A stretch of 5,313 bases of DNA, from the NCBI GenBank assembly GCA_002429375.1, contig DIZP01000035.1, forward strand, positions 2,108 through 7,420. Reading direction: 5' to 3'. Below, piece by piece: positions 1 to 5,313 of this stretch (the stretch's first letter is position 1; each line of letters begins with the position of its first letter). A program made the position numbers and the translations under genes. The notes below the pieces were generated by a model. It was not told the origin of the DNA, made no database searches, and worked only from the letters and a program-made list of their open reading frames with translations. This DNA comes from a bacterium UBA6025 (lineage in GTDB: Bacteria; Patescibacteriota; Saccharimonadia; Saccharimonadales; Saccharimonadaceae).

Positions 1-363
1 CAATATAGGCCAAACATTGAGCATGGCCCTGTGCTGCCAACGCCCGAACGTGGTATCGAAACTGGTGCGGAGCGACGGGAGCAGGCGGCCGAACCCACAG
101 TGGTGTCGCCTAGCAACGTCGGGCTACCCACGATACTGCCATTGCCTATCTTGGCTGACGTACCGGTTGTAGACCCTATAGCGGTAAGCCAGACGCCGAT
201 TATTGCCGGCGATGACGACCTTATCGAAAAAGAGTGGGTCGAGAAAGCCAAGAAAATTGTAGCGGAGACTCGCGATAACCCCTATGGACGGGAGCAGGCG
301 GTCAGTCAACTACAGAAGGATTACCTGATGAAACGTTACGGGAGGGAGCTGGGTGCGGCTTAA
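1..363 (+). CDS. C-terminal part of a proline-rich hypothetical protein, start lies upstream of the window
   Basis: The reading frame is open from base 1 to a TAA at 361-363, giving at least 120 residues. The first in-frame start candidate, GTG at 31, has no Shine-Dalgarno sequence, and the frame continues upstream of it, so I treat the gene as 5'-truncated. The first two thirds are low-complexity and rich in Pro, Val and Ala, probably a disordered linker. The last 45 or so residues form a charged, probably helical block: it starts at DDDLIEKEWVEKAKKIV, passes through a DNPYGRE turn and ends in KDYLMKRYG. From memory, this block recurs in patescibacterial proteins encoded next to type IV secretion ATPases; I cannot name a Pfam family. 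No membrane segment is visible in this part. The stop is 26 nt before the VirD4-like gene on the same strand, so co-transcription is likely. A role as an accessory or adaptor of that machine is inference from position only. Confidence 0.68.
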   Translation, partial: QYRPNIEHGPVLPTPERGIETGAERREQAAEPTVVSPSNVGLPTILPLPILADVPVVDPIAVSQTPIIAGDDDLIEKEWVEKAKKIVAETRDNPYGREQAVSQLQKDYLMKRYGRELGAA

Positions 364-380
364 CTGGACGACCTAACGAC

Positions 381-385
381 AAGGT
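381..385 (+). promoter_or_regulatory. Weak ribosome binding site of the VirD4-like gene
   Basis: AAGGT at 381-385 lies 4 nt before the ATG at 390. It is a short, imperfect Shine-Dalgarno match, but it is the only purine-rich stretch at workable spacing, and it supports the 390 start. No convincing promoter is visible in the 26-nt gap, which fits expression from an upstream promoter. Confidence 0.45.
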
Positions 386-389
386 TCAT

Positions 390-3215
390 ATGATTACTTT
401 TCTTATCACTACATTCGTTATCGTGCTTTTTGCCGGTGTTGCCGGGATATTTATTTTCTCTCAGTACAAAAAGACCTTACGTGAGGCAAAGAACTATGAA
501 CGTGGCCTCAAGATGGTCTCGATGTATATCCATATCCCACCATCGAGTGATGACTTGGAGGGCAATGGGCGTGACGAACGCGATGTGACCGAGGAGGTCC
601 TTTCTCAAGCCCAGGTGATGTATAACATTATTGCGAGTACGGCGACGAAGGGATTCAAAAGTAAAATTTACGGTCAGCGCCATTTATCGTTAGAAATTGT
701 CGCTCACGGGGGGTTGGTACATTATTACGCCGTTGTGCCGACGGTTTTAATCGATGTCGTCAAGCAAGCGATTTCGGCCGCCTATCCTTCGGCGCGGCTC
801 GAGGAAGTAGAAGAGAGGAACATTTTTAACCAAGCGGGTAAGCTAAGCGGCACAATCGGCGGTGAGTTTACACTCAAAAAGAATTTCGTCTATCCCATCG
901 CTACTTACCAGGAGTCAAAACGGGATGCAGCCCGAGCACTATTAAACGCACTATCATCTGCCAAGCGTGAAGACGGCATTGCGGTGCAGTTACTTCTGCG
1001 ACCTGCGGGCGAGGGCTGGGCCAAAAACTCTATCGCCGCCGCCAACAAAATAAAGAAAGACAAGGGTCAGAATAAATCCGGATTTGGTGGCGTGATTGGC
1101 GCGAAGGACCTTATGGAGGCGCTTTGGAAACCACCAGAGACAGGCGACATTAAACCCGAGGACAAACAACTGACGTCACTCGAACAGTCGCTGGTTGAAG
1201 CCATCGAAGAAAAAACGAGACATCCGGGATATGAAGTGCTGATTCGAGTTGTCGTATCGTCAAACACCGCCGCTCAATCACAGGCTCTGCTTAAAAATGT
1301 CGTGGCGGCTTTTTCTCTGTTCGACTCAACCACCAATAATGGGTTTAGATTTAACGTCGCGAAAGATATCGAAGAGCTTGTGACGGCGTATATTTTTAGA
1401 TTCTTCCCTCAGACGATTACGCAGAACGTACTGAATAGTGTTGAGCTGGCCACGTTGTTCCATCTGCCTGATCAAAATAGCATCCCGACATCGCAAGTGC
1501 AAAGGCAAATGGCCAAGCAGGTTGATGGTCCTACCCAGGTTATGGACGAGGGTTTTTTGCTCGGCTATAACGAGTTCCGCGGTATCAAAAAACAGATTCG
1601 CCTGAGTACGAACGATCGGCGACGCCATACCTACATGATTGGACAGACGGGTACCGGAAAATCAAAACTGCTCGAAAATTTGGCTTTTCAAGACATGATG
1701 GACGGGAAGGGGTTCGCGTTCATCGATCCGCACGGTGACTCGGTTGATGAGTTGCTCGGTATGGTACCTAAAGAGCGGGTCGAAGACGTTATTTACTTTA
1801 ACCCGGCCGACATGGAGAACCCGATTGGTCTCAATCTGTTCGAATTTGACAATCAGGACCAACGCGATTTCTTGATTCAAGAATCAATCGCGATGCTTTA
1901 CCGGCTGTATGATCCCGGACACACCGGTATTATCGGGCCTCGTTACGAGCACTGGTTCCGCAATGCAGCCTTGACGATTATGAGTGATCCCGGCGGTTCC
2001 ACTTTTATTGACGTGCCACAGGTCTTTAACGACCAGTCGTTTACCGATGAGAAATTGAAACACGTCACCGACCGGACGGTGCTTGATTTCTGGAACAAGG
2101 AGATGGCTCAAACCAGCGATGCCAATAAATCAGAGGTGCTCGGGTGGTTCGTGAGTAAGTTTGGTGCCTTTTTGTCAAATGAGATGATGCGCAATGTTAT
2201 TGGGCAGACGAAGAGCGGTTTTAACTTACGGGATGTGATGGATAACAATAAGATTTTGCTGGTTAATCTGGCTAAGGGCCGGACGGGTGAGCTTAACTCA
2301 CAGCTTCTCGGTATGATATTCGTTATGAAATTCCAGGCCGCCGCTATGGGTCGTGCCAACGTACCAGAGGATCAACGCAAGGATTTTGCGCTGTACGTTG
2401 ATGAGTTTCAAAACTTCGCTACTGACAGTTTCGAGTCGATTCTATCGGAAGCGCGTAAGTACCGACTTAATCTGGTGCTCGCGAATCAATTCATGACACA
2501 GCTGACTGACAAGATAAGGGAAGCAATTATCGGTAATATCGGGACGGTAATCAGTGGTAGGATTGGTATTACCGACGCCGAGATCTTGCAAAAGAAGTTC
2601 GCGCCAACCTTTGACGCCGAAGACCTGACGAAATTACCGAATTTTCAAACCATCGCTTCGGTCATGATTAACAACGTCCCATCGTCGGCCTTTAGTATGT
2701 CGTTGCTGCCCCCTATGGGGAGCCCGAGCCCGCAGCTTCGTGATGCCTTGAAAAAGTTGTCTGCCGCCAAGTATGGTCGACCGCGCGCTCAGGTAGAGAA
2801 AGAAATATTTGCCCGACTTGGTGCGGGTGATGCTGTCAAAAAGGAAAAGCTTGACGCGATGCGGAAAGCACAGCAAGAACGTGCGAACGCTTCACGGCCA
2901 GGTATGACGAGCACCAGCACCCAGGGCTCGCCGAGTGGCAACTCTTCGTTTCTTGACGATTGGTTGGCTAAGCGACAGCAAATCGCCGCTACACCACCAC
3001 AGAGCCCATCTAACACGAGTATAGCGGCAGCTGTGCCACCAATTAGTACCCTGGATACGACGCGTTCAGACGAGGCTCTTGGCACGCAACCAGATGAAAT
3101 AAAAACTGCTATTGGCGATGAGATACCCCACCCGGCTGCTTCTTCGGAAGATAAGTTTCATGTCAGAGGTGACCAAGCTCAAGATGACGAAGGCGTTTCG
3201 ATAAAGTTACGTTAG
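390..3215 (+). CDS. VirD4/TraG-like type IV secretion coupling ATPase, membrane-anchored
   Basis: This 941-residue protein is an ATPase of the HerA/FtsK/VirD4 superfamily. Such proteins act at the inner face of the membrane and feed DNA or protein substrates into a type IV secretion channel. Residues 2-24 form one hydrophobic helix. Residues 25-400 are a large soluble domain that, from memory, is characteristic of patescibacterial homologues. The motor follows: Walker A GQTGTGKS at 418-425 (Lys424), FIDPHGD at 444-450, and Walker B FALYVDE at 666-672 (Asp671, Glu672). Downstream are SEARKYRLNL and the ANQF motif with Gln700, as in TraG/TraD C-terminal domains. Residues from about 796 onward are helical, then disordered and rich in Ser, Pro, Thr and Gln, ending in IKLR. 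Classical VirD4 proteins usually have two helices and a small periplasmic loop, so this is an atypical architecture. A VirB4-like role is possible but less likely given the TraG-type C-terminal motifs. The substrate is unknown. All key ATPase residues are present and no frameshift is seen. Confidence 0.93.
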   Translation: MITFLITTFVIVLFAGVAGIFIFSQYKKTLREAKNYERGLKMVSMYIHIPPSSDDLEGNGRDERDVTEEVLSQAQVMYNIIASTATKGFKSKIYGQRHLSLEIVAHGGLVHYYAVVPTVLIDVVKQAISAAYPSARLEEVEERNIFNQAGKLSGTIGGEFTLKKNFVYPIATYQESKRDAARALLNALSSAKREDGIAVQLLLRPAGEGWAKNSIAAANKIKKDKGQNKSGFGGVIGAKDLMEALWKPPETGDIKPEDKQLTSLEQSLVEAIEEKTRHPGYEVLIRVVVSSNTAAQSQALLKNVVAAFSLFDSTTNNGFRFNVAKDIEELVTAYIFRFFPQTITQNVLNSVELATLFHLPDQNSIPTSQVQRQMAKQVDGPTQVMDEGFLLGYNEFRGIKKQIRLSTNDRRRHTYMIGQTGTGKSKLLENLAFQDMMDGKGFAFIDPHGDSVDELLGMVPKERVEDVIYFNPADMENPIGLNLFEFDNQDQRDFLIQESIAMLYRLYDPGHTGIIGPRYEHWFRNAALTIMSDPGGSTFIDVPQVFNDQSFTDEKLKHVTDRTVLDFWNKEMAQTSDANKSEVLGWFVSKFGAFLSNEMMRNVIGQTKSGFNLRDVMDNNKILLVNLAKGRTGELNSQLLGMIFVMKFQAAAMGRANVPEDQRKDFALYVDEFQNFATDSFESILSEARKYRLNLVLANQFMTQLTDKIREAIIGNIGTVISGRIGITDAEILQKKFAPTFDAEDLTKLPNFQTIASVMINNVPSSAFSMSLLPPMGSPSPQLRDALKKLSAAKYGRPRAQVEKEIFARLGAGDAVKKEKLDAMRKAQQERANASRPGMTSTSTQGSPSGNSSFLDDWLAKRQQIAATPPQSPSNTSIAAAVPPISTLDTTRSDEALGTQPDEIKTAIGDEIPHPAASSEDKFHVRGDQAQDDEGVSIKLR

Positions 3216-3229
3216 CCGCAGCGGTCAAT

Positions 3230-3271
3230 ACGTGCTCGTAATTTACGATTTCTTGCCGGTAATGAGCACGT
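3230..3271. terminator. Inverted repeat at the convergent gene ends, possible bidirectional terminator
   Basis: ACGTGCTC at 3230-3237 is the perfect reverse complement of GAGCACGT at 3264-3271, giving an 8-bp stem around a 26-nt loop. It lies 15 bp after the VirD4-like stop and overlaps the last codons of the minus-strand 194-residue gene. No U-tract follows on either strand and the loop is long, so it is not a classical intrinsic terminator. It could slow polymerase or protect 3' ends where the two transcripts converge, or it could be chance. Confidence 0.3.
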
Positions 3272-3827
3272 GGAGGTAGTCGTAGGTGATACCGAGGAGC
3301 CAGCCGATGATAAAGGCGCCAATTGTCTCAAAACCCGATAACTGGTAGCCAAGGGTTTTTGCCATTACGTAGACACCAAGGGTCAAAATAAAGGCACTGA
3401 CTGCGCCCGCTAACATCGCATTCGGGCGAGCGATGGTTGATCCGATGACCTCACTCGTTTTTTCGATGGCTTTGGTGTGGATTATCTTGCTAAAAGCTCG
3501 TGAGCTAGGGGAGAGTTCGGTCTGGACTTGCTTCATGGTTCGTTTGTAGCTGTCGTCTTTTTGGGATTTACTGATGCTTCCGCGCCGGACAGCTGGTGAT
3601 GAGTCGCGACTATCGACACCCTTCTCCTTACCGCCTGCCTCCACGCTAATAGCGTTTTCGAGGGCTTCGACACGGGCACGCTCGGCACTTTTTTCACCAC
3701 TTTCAGGACTGTGTTCACCGGTTCGTTCGAGGGTGTTCGAGAGTTTCTCGAGCTGTTCGGCAGCGGCCTCTTGGGATTCAAGGCCAGATTCGTGTCCATT
3801 GTTGAGTTGTTCTGGGGTATTTGTCAT
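3243..3827 (-). CDS. Hypothetical two-helix membrane protein with a long charged N-terminal region
   Basis: This 194-residue protein has two clear parts. Residues 1 to about 134 are hydrophilic. The first 75 are rich in Glu, Ser and Ala with coiled-coil character, and residues 90-134 are basic and look more conserved (MKQVQTELSPSSRAFSKII, then SEVIGSTIARPNA). Two membrane helices follow at about 138-158 and 167-188, joined by a short loop (GYQLSGFE), and the protein ends in GKKS. The helices probably form a hairpin with both termini in the cytoplasm. There is no signal peptide and no catalytic motif. From memory, the segment from 95 to the end resembles saccharibacterial hypothetical proteins of unknown function. 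The ATG at 3827 is supported by a strong Shine-Dalgarno. The gene starts 19 nt after the stop of the exported LPKTG protein, so the two are probably co-transcribed. A role as a cytoplasm-facing membrane partner of that protein or of the secretion machine is only a guess. Confidence 0.88.
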   Translation of the reverse strand: MTNTPEQLNNGHESGLESQEAAAEQLEKLSNTLERTGEHSPESGEKSAERARVEALENAISVEAGGKEKGVDSRDSSPAVRRGSISKSQKDDSYKRTMKQVQTELSPSSRAFSKIIHTKAIEKTSEVIGSTIARPNAMLAGAVSAFILTLGVYVMAKTLGYQLSGFETIGAFIIGWLLGITYDYLHVLITGKKS

Positions 3828-3830
3828 AGG

Positions 3831-3838
3831 TCCACCTT
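3831..3838 (-). promoter_or_regulatory. Strong ribosome binding site of the 194-residue gene
   Basis: On the minus strand AAGGTGGA (3838 to 3831) lies 3 nt before the ATG at 3827-3825. The AAGGTGG core is a near-ideal anti-Shine-Dalgarno match and fixes this start. It contrasts with the upstream gene of the same operon, which lacks one. Confidence 0.75.
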
Positions 3839-3846
3839 ACTGTTGT

Positions 3847-5097
3847 TTATATCGTTCCTGTATTGAGGCTGCGACGGATAAGTCGAACTTCCTTCTTTAC
3901 CTGGCGCGTGCGGGCGTAAAAGTAAGTAGTGATTGCCAACACGATGCCGGCGAAGAGCATGTTTTCACTTGGGCCGGTTTTTGGAAGCTCCGATACCACC
4001 TGCGCGACAACTTTTGGCGCGGGACAATTGACGTTAATCGTGACGTCGTTGCCAAAAACGTTAGTCATAATGCAGTTATACGACGACGGGTCGCTGGTAC
4101 CCTGGCCCGTTGCGGGAATGGTATCAAGGACGCGGACAGCAAAGGTTCGAATTGCCTTGGCGCCCGGTGCCAGTTGTACGTCTGGCCAGACGAGTGTTTT
4201 GGTTGTTGCGTCGAACGAACCAGCGCCATTATCGGTTAGCGTTGCGTATTCGAGGACATCGGCAAGAGGCTCTTCGAGCTTGACAGTCGCTTGGGCGGTG
4301 CCGTCGTTTTGGGCCGTAATCGTATACTGGATTTGATCACTTGCTTGGGCGGTCACAGTCGTGGCGTTGACCGACCCTTGGGTAATATTAATCGCTGTCT
4401 TGGACTGGATAATATGTTCGATTACTACAGGAGGCTTCGGTGTCGGTGTCGGCTTCGGAACTGGTGTCGGTGTCGGCTTCGGCGTCGGTTTGGGGGTTGG
4501 TGTCGGAACTGGCGGTATTTTAGTGGTGACAAGGTTACCGCAAGTTTGCATGATTGCGAACCAACCCATTTTTTGTGAGTGGCCAACCCAGCCGTAAATT
4601 CGTGAGGCGCTCGTGTAACCGTAAAGCGTCATTGGACGGGCGTAGACTGTGGTTATAGCGTTACCAGTCGGCCCAGTTACCTTGACTATCTTTTCGCCCT
4701 GTGCAGCGCTAAAGCGTGATTCGAACCCCCAAGACAACGTCTTACCAGGCGCCCAGGAGGTATATTTCGAAGAGGCAATTTCTTGACGGGTAATGCCGGT
4801 ATACTTCATAACGTCACGCAGATGATTGCTGTTGGCATCGTAAGGTGTCAGAAAATTATTGATTGATTTATTGGCGCCGAGGCCCAAGCCGCCAGAGACG
4901 AAATCATTTCGATTTGACGCATTCGCAGACTCGGGTGGCTGGAATACTGCTAACGCTTGCACGACGAGCGCGAGTGCAACGAATACAAGACCGAGGCGAC
5001 GGGTCGCCTCCTCTTTACGTAACCTTTTAGCATAAAAACTAAGCTGGCCGACGAGAGCGGGGCTGAAGGCGATGTTCGAGACGATTTTTCTAAACAT
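3847..5097 (-). CDS. Exported surface protein with Pro/Thr linker, DUF11-like domain, LPKTG motif and C-terminal membrane anchor
   Basis: This 416-residue protein appears to be secreted and then anchored. Residues 1-34 are an unusually long, basic cytoplasmic leader (FSPALVGQLSFYAKRLRKEE is the recognisable core). A hydrophobic helix follows at 35-52, with a plausible signal peptidase I site after ANA at residue 60. Residues 61-190 form a first extracellular domain ending in GWFAIMQTCGNL. Residues 195-223 are a Pro/Thr/Lys linker. Residues 232-326 have the beta-rich pattern of DUF11 repeats (QIQYTITAQNDGTAQATV, later WPDVQLAPGA), and Cys342 and Cys358 follow. LPKTG lies at 371-375, then a helix at about 380-395 and a basic tail to 416. 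The motif resembles a sortase signal, but the 41 residues after it are longer than usual, so simple membrane anchoring is equally possible. From memory, the N-terminal block recurs in saccharibacterial exported proteins. The protein may present an adhesive or structural domain outside the cell; its ligand is unknown. It is the first gene of a likely two-gene operon. Confidence 0.9.
   Translation of the reverse strand: MFRKIVSNIAFSPALVGQLSFYAKRLRKEEATRRLGLVFVALALVVQALAVFQPPESANASNRNDFVSGGLGLGANKSINNFLTPYDANSNHLRDVMKYTGITRQEIASSKYTSWAPGKTLSWGFESRFSAAQGEKIVKVTGPTGNAITTVYARPMTLYGYTSASRIYGWVGHSQKMGWFAIMQTCGNLVTTKIPPVPTPTPKPTPKPTPTPVPKPTPTPKPPVVIEHIIQSKTAINITQGSVNATTVTAQASDQIQYTITAQNDGTAQATVKLEEPLADVLEYATLTDNGAGSFDATTKTLVWPDVQLAPGAKAIRTFAVRVLDTIPATGQGTSDPSSYNCIMTNVFGNDVTINVNCPAPKVVAQVVSELPKTGPSENMLFAGIVLAITTYFYARTRQVKKEVRLIRRSLNTGTI
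4429..4515 (-). repeat. Degenerate hexamer repeat encoding the Pro/Thr/Lys linker
   Basis: On the plus strand this stretch is built from variants of GGTGTC, GGCTTC and GGAACT hexamers. On the coding strand these read as PT and KP dipeptides (residues 195-223). A longer unit, GGTGTCGGTGTCGGCTTCGG, occurs twice (from about 4439 and 4464). The linker probably spaces the two extracellular domains through the envelope. Such repeats change length readily by slippage; a change of whole hexamers keeps the frame. Confidence 0.8.
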
Positions 5098-5122
5098 AAT
5101 ATTTTTTTATTTTTGTTTACCT

Positions 5123-5131
5123 CTTATACTA
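5123..5131 (-). promoter_or_regulatory. Candidate -10 region for the minus-strand operon
   Basis: Reading the minus strand, overlapping TAGTAT (5131 to 5126) and TATAAG (5128 to 5123) are the best -10 candidates upstream of the 416-residue gene. A possible -35, TTGAAC (5157 to 5152), lies 20 or 23 nt away, which is too far for an ideal sigma-70 promoter. The start would therefore lie around 5116, with a leader of about 20 nt. The spacing makes this tentative. Confidence 0.35.
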
Positions 5132-5166
5132 CACTTTAGCATAAGAAATATGTTCAACGCAAGAGC

Positions 5167-5195
5167 TTGAGTGAACACAATTTGTTCGTTATAAT
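5167..5195 (+). promoter_or_regulatory. Sigma-70-type promoter of gyrB
   Basis: TTGAGT at 5167-5172 (four of six consensus bases) and a perfect TATAAT at 5190-5195 are separated by exactly 17 nt. Transcription would begin near 5202, giving a leader of about 47 nt before the GTG of gyrB. It lies in the divergent intergenic region and is the best promoter in the window. Confidence 0.8.
5173..5187. promoter_or_regulatory. Inverted repeat inside the gyrB promoter spacer, operator candidate
   Basis: GAACA at 5173-5177 and TGTTC at 5183-5187 are perfect inverted arms around CAATT. They lie wholly within the 17-nt spacer between the -35 and -10 hexamers, where a bound dimeric repressor would block polymerase. 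A third half-site, TGTTCA at 5151-5156, faces TGAACA at 5172-5177. The arms resemble LexA-type GAAC/GTTC half-sites, but here they are 7 nt apart rather than the 4 nt of the Bacillus-type box, so I do not assign it to LexA. Confidence 0.35.
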
Positions 5196-5234
5196 GGTAC
5201 TATTGTAAATAGCTATATTAGTCTGAAAACAAGT

Positions 5235-5241
5235 GAGGGAG
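5235..5241 (+). promoter_or_regulatory. Ribosome binding site that selects the GTG start of gyrB
   Basis: GAGGGAG at 5235-5241 lies 7 nt before the GTG at 5249. The good spacing, and the absence of an in-frame ATG in the visible part of the gene, support the GTG start. Confidence 0.75.
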
Positions 5242-5248
5242 CTTCGTA

Positions 5249-5313
5249 GTGGTTAAACAAAAAATTGATAGTTCTTATAATGGGTCTCAAATCCAGGTCT
5301 TAGAGGGTCTTGA
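5249..5313 (+). CDS. gyrB: DNA gyrase subunit B, N-terminal fragment (gene continues beyond the window)
   Basis: Only the first 21 codons and two further bases are present. After the GTG start the protein reads VKQKIDSSYNGSQIQVLEGL. The segment SSYNGSQIQVLEGL matches the conserved start of GyrB/ParE proteins (typically Y-x-A-x-x-I-x-V-L-E-G-L, followed by the ATP-binding GHKL domain). GyrB is the ATPase subunit of gyrase, which introduces negative supercoils with GyrA. The visible part cannot separate GyrB from ParE; I prefer gyrB because patescibacterial genomes usually carry gyrase. The gene has its own promoter and ribosome binding site and is divergent from the surface-protein operon. Confidence 0.88.
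   Translation, partial: MVKQKIDSSYNGSQIQVLEGL

Noticed and set aside
31..363. GTG at 31 as the true start of the first gene
   Set aside because: The frame is open upstream to base 1, the codon has no Shine-Dalgarno, and the preceding residues continue the same low-complexity style, so a truncated gene is more likely.
1326..2876. Several minus-strand open frames of 70-100 codons inside the VirD4-like gene
   Set aside because: They are antisense to an intact ATPase with all its motifs, and none shows a domain or a ribosome binding site that would argue for a real gene.
3574..4239. A 221-codon plus-strand open frame overlapping both minus-strand genes
   Set aside because: It lies antisense to the 194-residue gene and the end of the 416-residue gene, both with clear domain structure. 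Its product is Cys- and Ser-rich with no recognisable domain, as expected of an antisense shadow.
4436..4515. CRISPR array or other spaced direct repeat
   Set aside because: The units are contiguous degenerate hexamers in frame with a Pro/Thr linker, with no unique spacers.
4291..4597. Plus-strand frames giving Arg/Cys-rich or Gly/Val repeat proteins
   Set aside because: These are the antisense reading of the Pro/Thr hexamer repeat; the minus-strand frame explains the repeat as a linker.
5173..5187. LexA (SOS) box at the gyrB promoter
   Set aside because: GAAC and GTTC are present, but 7 bases apart instead of the 4 of the Bacillus-type box, so the match fails.

Overview
The window most likely comes from a member of the Patescibacteria (Candidate Phyla Radiation), and most probably Candidatus Saccharibacteria (TM7). 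Three things suggest this. The VirD4-like ATPase has one N-terminal membrane helix and a large soluble N-terminal domain. The exported 416-residue protein has a recognisable N-terminal block (residues 11-35, then a hydrophobic helix and SANAS). A gyrB start sits directly beside it. These resemblances are from memory and were not searched. The standard code fits: the four complete stops are TAA, TAG, TAA and TAA, and no gene needs TGA read as an amino acid.

Layout. Positions 1-363 (+) hold the 3' end of a proline-rich protein with a conserved-looking charged C-terminal domain. After a 26-nt gap comes a 941-codon gene (390-3215, +) for a VirD4/TraG-like type IV secretion coupling ATPase. It converges, across a 27-bp gap, on a minus-strand pair. 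The promoter-proximal gene of that pair (5097-3847) encodes an exported protein with an extended signal sequence, a Pro/Thr linker, a DUF11-like domain, an LPKTG motif and a C-terminal membrane helix. Nineteen nt further on, a 194-residue two-helix membrane protein (3827-3243) follows. A 151-bp divergent intergenic region then leads to the start of gyrB (GTG at 5249, +), which runs off the window.

How the genes may work together. The first two genes look like one transcription unit belonging to a type IV secretion or pilus-like envelope machine, with the ATPase energising DNA or protein transfer. The minus-strand pair looks like a two-gene envelope operon. gyrB is core housekeeping and has its own sigma-70-type promoter (TTGAGT, 17 nt, TATAAT). 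A perfect 5-bp-arm inverted repeat lies inside that promoter spacer, and a further matching half-site lies upstream. No tRNA, rRNA, CRISPR array, insertion sequence or phage gene was seen, and no gene-free stretch exceeds 151 bp.
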